A DNA stretch of 64,000 nt from an unicellular cyanobacterium SU2 (lineage in GTDB: Bacteria > Cyanobacteriota > Cyanobacteriia > Cyanobacteriales > Microcystaceae). The notes under the pieces were generated by a model, which had not been told where the DNA came from, did not search any database, and was given only the letters and a program-made list of their open reading frames with translations. Location of the stretch: positions 124,001 to 188,000 of the forward strand of contig NEED01000075.1 in the NCBI GenBank assembly GCA_002110465.1, in the 5' to 3' direction. Of the stretch, positions 27,182 through 36,542 are shown piece after piece. The position numbers were made by a program, and so were the translations under genes. How positions within the stretch are numbered: position 1 is the first letter of the stretch; each line of letters starts with the position of its first letter.

Positions 27182-29293
27182 TCAGAATTGATTTTGATCC
27201 CGTGGTTTCTCAAGTTTTTTTGTACTAAGGTCTGAGTATGGAGAATTAAGCACAGAAATTTTATGATGGGGAATCCCTAAAGAAATGCCCATTTCATCAA
27301 AAGCTTGTTTAACTCTGAAGCGAAATTCCCGACCAATTCCCCAATGTTCACTGGGTTGGGTTTTAATTAAAATATGAATTACGATCCCTTCGTGGGAAAC
27401 TTCATCTACCCCTAAGACTTCCATTGGTTCTAAAATTTTACTGCCCCATTCTGGTTCATTTTGCATTTGATTTGCTACTTGAGTCATTACTGCGATCGCT
27501 TGTTTAATATCTTCATGCCAAGCAATTTTGATGGTAAAATTTACCCTCGACCATTCCTTTGTATTATTAATAACTGTGCTAATCCTACTATTAGGAATAG
27601 CAATCACTTGCCCATCAAGATTGCGTAAAGAAGTAACAAATAAATTAATATTTTCTACTAAACCGCTCATACCTCCACCCACATCGATGACATCGCCAAT
27701 GGCATAACGATCACTACATAAAATAAGGACTCCATTGAGCATATCTTCTAATAAGTTACGGGACAAAAAGGCAAGAGCTACTGTTAAAACCCCTGCCCCT
27801 GCTAAAACAGAAGGCTTAAGTCCAATGAGCCACAAACTGCCATAAATCCCTAAGATAATTGCGATAAACGTGGTGGCTTGTTTTACTATGATTGAATATG
27901 TATTAATTCTCAGGGTGTAACGATTAGAATTGGGATCAAAGATTTGAGCTTGATTAGCCCAACGATTGAGATAATAGTCAATCATAAAATCACCTATTTT
28001 ATCGAGAAGCGTTAACCCTATCCATAAAATTATTATATTAAGAGTTTCTGTTAAAAGAAAAACGGATAAAAAACGAATGTCCCGAAAGATTAAGGTAATA
28101 ACAATAAATCCAGACATTAAGCTCAGTATTTGCAAAATGAAAGATATCCTCAGTAATAGTTGAGCAATATTTCTTTCTTGTTTTATTAGACTTTGTTGTT
28201 GTAATATGATCTTTTGTTTAGAACGAGATAAGCGACCATACAACCATTTATTTTTCTTAATTATTCTTTTGATAAAATCAAAAATTATAGTCAACCAAAA
28301 AGATAATTGGTTTCGCTTTTTATTAGGCTTATCATATTGGTTCTTCTCTTCTGTTAAAGAGTCTTTATTCTTCTCAGCATTAAGATTAGTTGAGGTAGAT
28401 GCTTCTGGGTTAACTGTTATAGATTCTGTTAAGTTTTTTAGTTTTTGTCTAAGTCCATTATCCCATCTTCTCAACAAAGTTCTAATCAATTCAATGAACA
28501 TAATTGATAGTAATGCGATTGCCATAGCAATGCCAGAAATCACTAATCTTCCTTGAGGATATAGGCGGTCAAATTCGTATCCCCAAAAGGAATTACTAAA
28601 AGAGAGTTCAATAGCATTTTGCCAAGTTTTTGCTAAATCTTCAATGGTTTTTCCATTAGCTGTCGCATCTACCTCGGTTACAGTAACAATTGATTGTGAA
28701 GCAATATCTAAATCTAATTGCTCACCAATAAAAATAACAGTCTGATTATTTTTGATACCAATTTTTATGTTGGGTGTACAAGGATGAAGGGGTTTGATCG
28801 GGTCTGTGTTTAAAAATCCTGGTAGTCCGGCTGGTCTCCAAAATTTAAAAGGTTTAACAATAGGGGGTTTAGAACTAATTTTAGTAATAATAATATTATT
28901 GGCAATTCTGTTAAAAGTTTGCTCGATTACTTTAGCTCTTTTTTCTAATAATTGAGTGACTTCTGTGCTAGATTTATTTAGTTGTTTGAGAGTAGCTAAG
29001 GTTAATTCTGGCGTTAATAAAATATTTGCACTTTCTCGGATATCATCATGAATATAAACATCACTACACCAAAATTTTCCACAGGTATAGGCTTTATTAA
29101 GATCCCAAGGGGCTGTTTGACTATTGGTTTCGTTAGTTGGGGGGGAAAATAGGTTAATCTGTCCGAAACTCTCTGTAGTCGAGGTTAAGGTCAAGGTTAA
29201 ACTCAAAATAAAAATGATAATTAATCTAGAGATAGGTAATAGTAGTTTTTTGATTAGTTGAGCCTCAATTTTTACTAATTTTAGATTTTTCAT
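27182..29293 (-). CDS. MscS-type mechanosensitive ion channel with long N-terminal extension
   Basis: A 703-residue membrane protein. It begins with a signal-like hydrophobic stretch (about 18-40), then a periplasmic domain of about 200 residues, a helix near 255, a charged cytoplasmic loop, and several helices from about 375 to 520. The MscS core follows: GAGVLTVALAFLSRNLLEDMLNG pore-lining region, FVTSLRNLDGQVIAIPNS and the C-terminal alpha/beta domain. It should release solutes on hypo-osmotic shock. It points towards ctaC and ends nine bases from its stop. Confidence 0.85.
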   Translation of the reverse strand: MKNLKLVKIEAQLIKKLLLPISRLIIIFILSLTLTLTSTTESFGQINLFSPPTNETNSQTAPWDLNKAYTCGKFWCSDVYIHDDIRESANILLTPELTLATLKQLNKSSTEVTQLLEKRAKVIEQTFNRIANNIIITKISSKPPIVKPFKFWRPAGLPGFLNTDPIKPLHPCTPNIKIGIKNNQTVIFIGEQLDLDIASQSIVTVTEVDATANGKTIEDLAKTWQNAIELSFSNSFWGYEFDRLYPQGRLVISGIAMAIALLSIMFIELIRTLLRRWDNGLRQKLKNLTESITVNPEASTSTNLNAEKNKDSLTEEKNQYDKPNKKRNQLSFWLTIIFDFIKRIIKKNKWLYGRLSRSKQKIILQQQSLIKQERNIAQLLLRISFILQILSLMSGFIVITLIFRDIRFLSVFLLTETLNIIILWIGLTLLDKIGDFMIDYYLNRWANQAQIFDPNSNRYTLRINTYSIIVKQATTFIAIILGIYGSLWLIGLKPSVLAGAGVLTVALAFLSRNLLEDMLNGVLILCSDRYAIGDVIDVGGGMSGLVENINLFVTSLRNLDGQVIAIPNSRISTVINNTKEWSRVNFTIKIAWHEDIKQAIAVMTQVANQMQNEPEWGSKILEPMEVLGVDEVSHEGIVIHILIKTQPSEHWGIGREFRFRVKQAFDEMGISLGIPHHKISVLNSPYSDLSTKKLEKPRDQNQF

Positions 29294-29317
29294 AATAATT
29301 TTTATATTTTTCTTATC

Positions 29318-30196
29318 TTAACAAGAGGATAAATCGTACACCCTGATTTCAGACAGTATTTTAAATAAGTAAACAAGATAACTGATAACTGATAACTGTT
29401 CAAAGTCATATTCTAATCCTGTACTAAAAAAGACATTTAAAGAGGGATTTTCTTCCAATATCTTGTCACTACGATGACGCAAAAATAAACGACTAACAAA
29501 TGACCATCTTTCAGTTATGGGATAAGAAAGTTTAGTATTAGAATTGAATATAAAATTGTTTAATTCATCTAAAGCCAGTAGAAAGGCAAAGGTTTGATTA
29601 ATTTTAGCCTTACCCACTGAAAAACCACGACCCAAAAAAATAATCCCTAGAGTGGGATTGGTTTCATTTCTTCTTTGTTCAAAATTAACATAATCATATT
29701 CATAACGGAGTCCCACACCTAATTGAAAATCGAGAAGCTCACGGTTAGATTCCCCACGCCAAAGATTTAACCCTGCACCTAACCACACATGGGTAATAAT
29801 GGTTAAATCTTCATCATCATTTCTAGAAGAATATAAATCCTCATTAACGCTGCTAAAAAAGTCCACAAAAAAATTCCAATCCTCATTAAAATGACGATGA
29901 TAAAGAGCCGTCATTAAACCCCCTGGTCGATAATTATTCACCGCACGACTGCTATCGTACCCAAAATATATATTACCATCAACAAAAATATCTTTTTGAA
30001 TCCATTGTTTGGCATAATCAATATTAGTGCCTAAAAATTCAGTGGTGTCTCTAAAAGAACTAATATTTCCTGCTACACTAAATTTCAATTGACTAGGGGT
30101 TTCTTGAAAGGGAAATGCTGGGGAGGGTTGAGCCGCTTCTGCGGTTAAAGTTTGGCTTTGAGAGAAAAATAGTTCTGCTTTTTTTTCTTCTTTCAT
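29318..30196 (-). CDS. DUF481-like outer-membrane beta-barrel protein, both ends altered
   Basis: A 292-residue protein with repeated aromatic beta-strands typical of DUF481/YdiY barrels (for example VGLRYEYDYVNFEQR, FFSTGLEYDF). Two oddities are visible. First, the frame is open upstream of the ATG (reading LIQGQLLLNAAFQYET) to a stop with no start codon, and no proper signal peptide is present. Second, the natural barrel end EYDF is followed by 27 extra residues encoded partly by a GATAACT repeat. The gene may be damaged or annotated from a late start. Confidence 0.6.
   Translation of the reverse strand: MKEEKKAELFFSQSQTLTAEAAQPSPAFPFQETPSQLKFSVAGNISSFRDTTEFLGTNIDYAKQWIQKDIFVDGNIYFGYDSSRAVNNYRPGGLMTALYHRHFNEDWNFFVDFFSSVNEDLYSSRNDDEDLTIITHVWLGAGLNLWRGESNRELLDFQLGVGLRYEYDYVNFEQRRNETNPTLGIIFLGRGFSVGKAKINQTFAFLLALDELNNFIFNSNTKLSYPITERWSFVSRLFLRHRSDKILEENPSLNVFFSTGLEYDFEQLSVISYLVYLFKILSEIRVYDLSSC
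29377..29397 (-). repeat. Tandem heptanucleotide repeat (GATAACT x3)
   Basis: Three perfect copies of GATAACT on the plus strand, inside the 3' end of the beta-barrel gene. On the gene's strand it reads AGTTATC units and encodes LSVISY-like residues. Heptanucleotide short tandem repeats are common in cyanobacteria. Confidence 0.8.
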
Positions 30197-30313
30197 TGTT
30201 TCGTATTGAAAAGCAGCATTTAATAATAATTGTCCTTGAATTAATTTATTTTAAGTAAGCTATTAAGCATTTCAACCACGTTATTTAAGTTTAAGATTCT
30301 ATCTTAAAATAGA

Positions 30314-31435
30314 TTATCTTTTAATCCCTCTATACTCTTCAACACGAACGGGGATGATTCTGATGACTAAATCAATAGATTTGACCCCCATGTTTGTGAG
30401 AACATCAAAAATGCGTTTTTCACCAGACTTTAAATATTCATCTGTAATCACCCCTTCTGGTGCGTTAGCTAAAACCATGATATAAGCGGTGTTTCCTTCT
30501 AGTTGGACATCAATATGATTAACTTGAGTTTGTAGGGAAATTTCAGGATGTTCTTGTCTTAGTTTGCGTATTTCCAATTGAACACGACTGGCGACAATAA
30601 ATTCTTTCATAGAACCCGTTAAAGGACCGCATAACAAAGCAATAATTAATAGCCAGATCAAAAGGGTTTGAAAGGCTTTGATGAAACTACCATAGGATTG
30701 AGAAATAAACACCAGACAAGCGGTAAAAATAATACCAGCTAAGTTAACAATAAAGAGTAAAAAAGAGCCGACAGATACGTCCCAACTACTGATAATAAGT
30801 GAACCAATATGTTGAACTACTATTTTGTTTCCAATCCCTAAGCCTAAACCAGTAACACATAAAGGAGGAACCAAGGCCACAGCGATCGCTACTCCAGCAA
30901 TAGAATTGGCAATACTTTGACGGGTTAGGGAAAAAGAACCAGCAGCACCAGCTGCAATAGCAATTCCCAAATCAATTAAATTAGGCTTTGTTCTTGCCAT
31001 AACTTCTGCACCAACCACATCCACGGGAATTAGTAAGCCGATGACAAAAGCAATTAAGATAGTAGAAAGAGTTCCCAAAGCAACGGTGATCATTGATCGC
31101 TTATATAAAGTCCAATTGCGTGTAACAATGGCAAAAGCCATACTTAGAATGGGATTCATCAAAGGAGCAACAATCATTGCACCAATAATGACGGCTGTAC
31201 TATCAGCTATCAATCCAAAAGTAGCAATAATTGCAGCACAAATTAATAAAAAAAAGAAACCAAAAGAAGGGATAGATGCAGCCTCACGATTTAGTCTTAG
31301 TTCTTCGACAGTGAGAGGTTTTTCTAGATAAACGCGCCAACTCGATGAGATTGCTTTCCAGAAAATCAAGAGGTGACGCAAAAAACTGTTATTAAAAATT
31401 AGCTTCAGGAAACCCCGTTTTTTATGATTCTTCAT
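30314..31435 (-). CDS. DUF389 domain membrane protein (TIGR00341-like)
   Basis: A 373-residue membrane protein of unknown function with about six to seven helices between residues 55 and 275. The family blocks ADSTAVIIGAMIVAPLMNPIL and SIAGVAIAVALVPPLCVTGLGL are clear. A soluble C-terminal domain of about 90 residues follows. It is one of a run of membrane genes placed between the two parts of the oxidase locus. No function should be assumed. Confidence 0.85.
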   Translation of the reverse strand: MKNHKKRGFLKLIFNNSFLRHLLIFWKAISSSWRVYLEKPLTVEELRLNREAASIPSFGFFFLLICAAIIATFGLIADSTAVIIGAMIVAPLMNPILSMAFAIVTRNWTLYKRSMITVALGTLSTILIAFVIGLLIPVDVVGAEVMARTKPNLIDLGIAIAAGAAGSFSLTRQSIANSIAGVAIAVALVPPLCVTGLGLGIGNKIVVQHIGSLIISSWDVSVGSFLLFIVNLAGIIFTACLVFISQSYGSFIKAFQTLLIWLLIIALLCGPLTGSMKEFIVASRVQLEIRKLRQEHPEISLQTQVNHIDVQLEGNTAYIMVLANAPEGVITDEYLKSGEKRIFDVLTNMGVKSIDLVIRIIPVRVEEYRGIKR

Positions 31436-31584
31436 CTTTATATTTTTTGTTTTTTAATGATTGGGATCAAATGTCTCTATTTTTGTTGTCTTAAAGTACA
31501 ATAATCTGAGTGGGTACGTCTAGCAAAGTAATTATTGTTTAAATTAAATGATAAGATAAAGTTTTCACAAGGAGGAGTAAAAAT

Positions 31585-32217
31585 ATGACAGAATTTTCTA
31601 ATTATCTCAATAGTTTTATTGCACTATTTGCCGTTTCTAATCCCATTGGTAATTTACCAATTTATCTAGGTTTAACGGCGGATAAAAGCACAAAAGAACG
31701 TCAGCAAACCATTAAAACCGCATCTTTTGCCTTTGCCATTATTTTATTAGTTTCCTTGTTGATGGGACAAGCCATTTTAGAGGCTTTTGGTATTAGTATT
31801 GCTTCATTTCGAGTAGCAGGAGGATTTATCATTTTTCTGATGGGATTTCATATGCTGCAAGGGAAAACCAGTACAGTTTCCCATACAAAAGAAGAAAATC
31901 AAGCGGCTCAAGAAGCGTCTTCAATTGCCATTGTCCCCCTTGCCCTTCCTTTATTAGCAGGTCCTGGGACTATTAGTTCAGTAATTGTCTTTGCTCATAA
32001 TACTCAATCATGGAGTGGCAAAATAGGATTAGCAATTGTTATTTTAGCTTTAGCGGCTTTTATTTTTATTGCTTATAGTTTTGCTCCTGCTATTGGTAAA
32101 TTACTTGGTAAAACAGGGATGAATATTGTTACTAGGATTATGGGGTTAATTACAATGGCGATCGCCGTTGAATTTATGGCAAATGGGTTAGAAGCTTTAT
32201 TTCCTGGATGGAAATGA
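31585..32217 (+). CDS. MarC family integral membrane protein
   Basis: A 210-residue protein with six predicted helices, full length for MarC/UPF0056. It has the family signatures FAVSNPIGNLPIYLGLT and IVPLALPLLAGPGTISSVIV. The role is unproven; the old link to antibiotic resistance was withdrawn in the literature as I recall. Ribosome site AAGGAGGAG precedes the ATG. It is 22 bp upstream of the GluR0-like gene, so co-transcription is likely. Confidence 0.87.
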   Translation: MTEFSNYLNSFIALFAVSNPIGNLPIYLGLTADKSTKERQQTIKTASFAFAIILLVSLLMGQAILEAFGISIASFRVAGGFIIFLMGFHMLQGKTSTVSHTKEENQAAQEASSIAIVPLALPLLAGPGTISSVIVFAHNTQSWSGKIGLAIVILALAAFIFIAYSFAPAIGKLLGKTGMNIVTRIMGLITMAIAVEFMANGLEALFPGWK

Positions 32218-32239
32218 TAAACCCGAATCAAGACAACGA

Positions 32240-33412
32240 ATGTTTACTATGAATATTAATCAGTTACTAACAGTTTTATTATTAATTTACTTCAATTTAA
32301 CTCCGATTACCGTCAAGGCACAGTCACCAAAACCCACTCAAACCACACAAGAAGCCACGGAAAACAAGGAATCTTCCAAATCCTCAAAATTGCGGGTTGG
32401 GGTAGCAGGAGAACCTCCTGGGGTCATTATCCGCGATCCTCAGTCAGACTCAGCCATTACTGGTATTAGTGTCCAAATGTGGGAGCAACTAGCCATCGCT
32501 TTGGAACTTGAATATGAAATCTTTTACGATCATTCTATTGTTAATACCTTAGATCAATTAGCCCAGAAAAAAATAGATATTGCTATAGGCGGGATTACAA
32601 CAACGGCTGAAAATATTAATCGCTTTGATTTTACCCAACCGGTTCATCAAGATAAATTGTCTATTTTGGTTCCCATCCATGCACCAACGCCTTGGTCTGT
32701 GATTCGACCTTTTTTAAGATGGGCGTTTTTGTCCTCGGTGATCTTAATTTGGCTATGTTTATTTATTGTTGGTAATTTACTCTGGTTAGCTGAACGTCAT
32801 CGCAATAGTGAACAGTTTCCTAAGTCTTATTTGCCAGGAGTAAGAGAAGGAATGTGGTGTGCCTTAGCTACCTTTACTACCGTTGGCTATGGCGATCGCT
32901 ATCCTATCACCCATTTAGGACGGTTGATTGCTGGAAGTTGGATGATTATTTCGTTAGCGGTTGTTGCTACCCTCATCGGAGGAGTGGCCAGCACTTTATC
33001 CCTGGCCTTTTCTGCTCAACCTTACCAAAAAATACAAAATACTGATGATTTAAAAGGGGTTCGTTTGGCCGTTATTTCTGGTTCTTCTGGGGTTCAATGG
33101 GGTCAATATTATCAGGCAAGAATTATTAAGGTTGAAGAAATAGAGGAGGGCATTAAACTATTAGACGCAAATCAAGTCGATGGAGTCCTATATTCTCGCT
33201 TAGTTTTAGAGCATTATTTACACGAAAATCCGCGAGTACCTTATCAAATACTAGGATTTGATCTTGGTATCCAAAACTATAGCATCGCTCTAACCCCCAA
33301 CCATCCCTTAACGAAAAAACTGAATGAACAATTACTCTTGATTGAAATGCAGCTTAAATTTAAAGAAATACAAGAGAATTGGCGTATGTTAACATTGAAA
33401 TCGGGTCAATGA
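32240..33412 (+). CDS. GluR0-like ligand-gated potassium channel
   Basis: A 390-residue membrane receptor-channel. A signal peptide (about 1-28) is followed by the first half of a type 3 periplasmic-binding domain (about 50-150), helix M1 (about 162-188), a pore loop with the K+ filter TTVGYGD (about 214-220), helix M2 (about 230-255), and the second half of the binding domain. This split binding-domain plus pore layout is that of Synechocystis GluR0, a glutamate-gated K+ channel ancestral in design to animal glutamate receptors. The actual ligand here is unknown. A second ATG lies three codons in. Confidence 0.88.
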   Translation: MFTMNINQLLTVLLLIYFNLTPITVKAQSPKPTQTTQEATENKESSKSSKLRVGVAGEPPGVIIRDPQSDSAITGISVQMWEQLAIALELEYEIFYDHSIVNTLDQLAQKKIDIAIGGITTTAENINRFDFTQPVHQDKLSILVPIHAPTPWSVIRPFLRWAFLSSVILIWLCLFIVGNLLWLAERHRNSEQFPKSYLPGVREGMWCALATFTTVGYGDRYPITHLGRLIAGSWMIISLAVVATLIGGVASTLSLAFSAQPYQKIQNTDDLKGVRLAVISGSSGVQWGQYYQARIIKVEEIEEGIKLLDANQVDGVLYSRLVLEHYLHENPRVPYQILGFDLGIQNYSIALTPNHPLTKKLNEQLLLIEMQLKFKEIQENWRMLTLKSGQ

Positions 33413-33526
33413 GATTCTCTCTCATCAAAAAAGAATCTTTCTTATTATCCCTTATCTTTGCCCTTCCTCAGAGCGCGATCGCAAATTTCCAACTTAGATA
33501 ATGCAGTGTACCAACAAAAGTAATCA

Positions 33527-35128
33527 ATGACTAATATTGCCCTAGAAAAACCAGAACAGCCTAATTGGAAACGTTATCTTAGCTTCAATACCGATCATAA
33601 AGTGATTGGCATTCAATATCTTGTAACGGCTTTTATCTTCTTTCTGATTGGTGGTTTATGTGCCATGATGGTGCGGGCTGAATTGTTAACCCCTCAGTTG
33701 GATGTGGTGAATCGTCCTCTCTACAATGGCTTGTTTACCATGCACGGAACGATCATGATTTTTTTGTGGATTCTTCCGGCAAACGTGGGACTGGCTAATT
33801 ATCTGGTTCCTTTGATGATTGGGGCTAGAGATATGGCCTTTCCTGTGCTGAATGCGATCGCCTTTTGGTTAATTCCTGTTTCGGGGATTTTACTTCTTTT
33901 AAGCTTTTTTTTGCCCAGTGGAACCGCCCAAGCGGGTTGGTGGTCTTATCCCCCCGTTAGTATTCAAAATCCTTCTGGTCACTTAATCAACGGTGAATTT
34001 ATCTGGTTGTTAGCGGTGGCTATTTCAGGAATTTCTTCGATTATGGGTGGTGTTAACTTTGTCACCACTATTGTACGAATGCGGGCCCCAGGAATGACGT
34101 TTTTCCGAATGCCTGTCTATGTCTGGACAATTTTCAGCGCGCAATTATTACAATTGTTTTGCCTTCCAGCCTTAACAGGAGGGGCTGTTTTACTATTATT
34201 TGACCTTTCTTTTGGAACGGATTTTTTTAATCCTTTTAAGCAAGGTGATCCCATTATTTATCAACACCTATTTTGGTTTTACTCCCATCCTGCTGTTTAT
34301 GTAATGGTTTTGCCAGCATTTGGGGTTTTCTCTGAGGTGATACCTGCGTTTGCGCGTAAACCGTTATTTGGTCATAAAACGGTACAAATTTCTTCTTTGA
34401 TAATTGCAGGACAAGGAACCATTGTCTGGGTTCATCATATGTACACCAGTGCTACCCCAAGCTGGATGCGAATGTTTTTTATGGCCATGACTATGTTAAT
34501 TGCTGTCCCAACAGGAATTAAAGTTTTAGCTTGGACTGCAACGGTCTGGAGAGGGAAATTACGCTTCAATACTCCCATGCTTTTTGCCCTGGGGGGAGTA
34601 ATGATGTTTTTATTTGCGGGAATTAGTGGGGTAATGTTAGCTTCTGTTCCTTTTGATATTCATGTCAATAATACTTATTTTGTCGTGGGTCACTTTCATT
34701 ATGTTGTTTTTGGGACGGTGACAATGGGAATTTATGCAGGAATTTACTACTGGTTTCCCAAAATAACAGGCCGAATGTATGCGGAAAGTTGGGGGAAAAT
34801 TCATTTTTGGCTAACGTTTATTGGTGCAAATCTTAACTTTTTTCCCATGCACCCTTTAGGATTACAAGGAATGTTACGTCGTATTGCTTCCTATGAACCT
34901 CAATACGCTTTCTGGAATGTGATAGCAAGTTTAGGGTCATTTTTGTTGGGAATGTCAACCCTTCCTTTTATTGCTAATATCATTAGTTCTTGGGCTTTAG
35001 GTCGTCCTATTTCTAATAATCCTTGGAAAGCAATGGGTTTAGAATGGATGACTCCTTCACCCCCTCCTGTAGAAAATTTTGAAGATATTCCTACCGTGAC
35101 TTGGGACCCCTATGGCTATGGAGAATAA
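33527..35128 (+). CDS. ctaD: Haem-copper oxidase subunit I, A2-type motif (CtaD of alternative oxidase)
   Basis: The 533-residue catalytic subunit reduces O2 to water and pumps protons. Twelve helices are expected. His73 (TMHGTIM) is a low-spin haem ligand. His254 and Tyr258 in YSHPAVY form the CuB-His/Tyr pair. WVHHMYTS gives two CuB ligands and VGHFHYVV gives the haem ligands. The usual GHPEVY glutamate is absent and Tyr-Ser precede the His, the mark of A2-type oxidases. It lies upstream of ctaE, separated from it by a repeat-filled 210-bp spacer. Confidence 0.93.
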   Translation: MTNIALEKPEQPNWKRYLSFNTDHKVIGIQYLVTAFIFFLIGGLCAMMVRAELLTPQLDVVNRPLYNGLFTMHGTIMIFLWILPANVGLANYLVPLMIGARDMAFPVLNAIAFWLIPVSGILLLLSFFLPSGTAQAGWWSYPPVSIQNPSGHLINGEFIWLLAVAISGISSIMGGVNFVTTIVRMRAPGMTFFRMPVYVWTIFSAQLLQLFCLPALTGGAVLLLFDLSFGTDFFNPFKQGDPIIYQHLFWFYSHPAVYVMVLPAFGVFSEVIPAFARKPLFGHKTVQISSLIIAGQGTIVWVHHMYTSATPSWMRMFFMAMTMLIAVPTGIKVLAWTATVWRGKLRFNTPMLFALGGVMMFLFAGISGVMLASVPFDIHVNNTYFVVGHFHYVVFGTVTMGIYAGIYYWFPKITGRMYAESWGKIHFWLTFIGANLNFFPMHPLGLQGMLRRIASYEPQYAFWNVIASLGSFLLGMSTLPFIANIISSWALGRPISNNPWKAMGLEWMTPSPPPVENFEDIPTVTWDPYGYGE

Positions 35129-35152
35129 TTTTGCTTTCTATTAGGTTCTTTC

Positions 35153-35294
35153 GGTTAGTAGTAAGCCCTTTAGGGCTTAAAATTCTAGTTTTCTCAATGC
35201 TCAAATCTTAACAGTGAACTTTCTAGTTACTTAAGTTCTTTACAATGATTGGTTTTTAGTGAATATTTCAGGGCTAAAGCCCTTACTAGGAACT
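35153..35294 (+). repeat. Pair of dispersed repeat units between ctaD and ctaE
   Basis: A left unit GGTTAGTAGTAAGCCCTTTA continuing GGGCTT (35153-35178) and an inverted right unit with AGGGCTAAAGCCCTTACTAG (about 35270-35289) enclose about 90 bases. This is a longer version of the same repeat family, inserted inside the likely ctaD-ctaE operon. Confidence 0.65.
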
Positions 35295-35338
35295 CTATAT
35301 CTTGCCTTATTGTCCTAATTTTTTAAGGAGAGTTTATT

Positions 35339-35917
35339 TTGGAAAATTCTATTAACTCTAGTAAGAATTCTACCACTAAACACGATAATTTATCCTTCGG
35401 ATTTCCAGTATTTTTATTATCAGAAAGTGTCGTTTTTATCAGTTTTTTTGTTACTTACATTATCCTACGGTTAAAAAATCCTGACTGGTTTCCCCCTGGA
35501 ATTTCAGGATTAGATCTTCCTCTAGCCACCATTAATACTACTATTCTGGTTTCTAGTAGTTTGGTTATTTATTTTGCTGAACATTCTCTTAAAAAAAGTA
35601 AATTAATCAACTTTCGCCGACTGTGGTTACTAACAACTCTATTAGGCATTCTTTTTCTAATCTTACAAGGCGTAGAATGGCGAAATATGCCCTTTGGACT
35701 TGATGCTGGTTTAGCTGGCGGAACCTTTTATCTGTTGACAGGTTTTCATGGGTTGCACGTATTAACAGGAGTGATTTTATTACTATTGATGTATTTTCGC
35801 TCGTTGATACCAGGTAATTATAATTCTGGTCACGCTGGTGTCAATGCAGTGTCACTCTTCTGGCACTTTGTTGATATTATTTGGATTATTTTATTTATCC
35901 TGCTTTATCTTTGGTAA
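35339..35917 (+). CDS. ctaE: Haem-copper oxidase subunit III (CtaE)
   Basis: A 192-residue membrane protein with five helices, the short form of subunit III. Conserved FLLSESVVFISFFVTY with the helix Glu, GFHGLHVLTGVILL and FWHFVDIIWIILF are clear. The start codon is TTG at 35339, eight bases after the good ribosome site AAGGAGAG. It belongs with ctaD just upstream as part of the alternative oxidase. Confidence 0.92.
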   Translation: MENSINSSKNSTTKHDNLSFGFPVFLLSESVVFISFFVTYIILRLKNPDWFPPGISGLDLPLATINTTILVSSSLVIYFAEHSLKKSKLINFRRLWLLTTLLGILFLILQGVEWRNMPFGLDAGLAGGTFYLLTGFHGLHVLTGVILLLLMYFRSLIPGNYNSGHAGVNAVSLFWHFVDIIWIILFILLYLW

Positions 35918-35929
35918 GGTTTGTTTGAA

Positions 35930-35989
35930 GGTTCGTAGTGAAGGCTTTAGCCTCGATTAAATTCAGTCCTAAAGGACTTACTAAAAACG
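35930..35989 (+). repeat. Dispersed double-hairpin repeat, full-length copy
   Basis: AGGTTCGTAGTGAAGGCTTT leads into AGCCT, then about 15 bases, then AGTCCTAAAGGACTTACTAA. Two hairpins in the same order as the other long copies. It lies after ctaE. Confidence 0.7.
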
Positions 35990-36017
35990 GACAAATTAAA
36001 AACAACAACTTGATTCA

Positions 36018-36482
36018 TTATTTTTTAGACTTTTTTTCAAAGTATTGCTGATGATACTCTTCAGCTAAATAATAGTTAGAAGCGGGTTTTATTTCGGTGA
36101 CAATATCTTGAGCATACTTACCCGACATCTGGAGTTTTAATTTAGATTTTCTGGCTAAATTTTCTTGTTCCTGGGTATAATAAAAGATTACAGAACGGTA
36201 TTGTTCTCCTCGATCTGGTCCTTGACGATTTAAACTGGTGGGATCATGAATTTCCCAGAATGTTTCTAATAATTGTTCATAAGTAATTACCAGAGGATCA
36301 TATTCAATTTGTACCACTTCTGCATGACCCGTAATTCTGGCACAAACATCAAGATAAGAAGGGTTAGGAAAATGTCCCCCCATATAACCCACAGAAGTAG
36401 AAATGACTCCTTCCAATTTACGAAAGGCTGCTTCTACTCCCCAAAAACATCCGGCCCCAAAGGTAGCTTTTTCTTGATTCAT
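36018..36482 (-). CDS. msrA: Peptide-methionine (S)-S-oxide reductase MsrA
   Basis: Repairs oxidised methionine (S-sulfoxide) in proteins. The 154-residue product has the active site GCFWG with catalytic Cys12, then [23 protein letters not shown] and [23 protein letters not shown] in parts. No clear resolving cysteine is visible near the C-terminus, so it may depend on another thiol. It stands alone. Confidence 0.95.
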   Translation of the reverse strand: MNQEKATFGAGCFWGVEAAFRKLEGVISTSVGYMGGHFPNPSYLDVCARITGHAEVVQIEYDPLVITYEQLLETFWEIHDPTSLNRQGPDRGEQYRSVIFYYTQEQENLARKSKLKLQMSGKYAQDIVTEIKPASNYYLAEEYHQQYFEKKSKK

Positions 36483-36542
36483 TATTAACCTTATTGAAGT
36501 TTTATTAGTATGAAAAATTTAGGATAATATGTTTATATTCTT

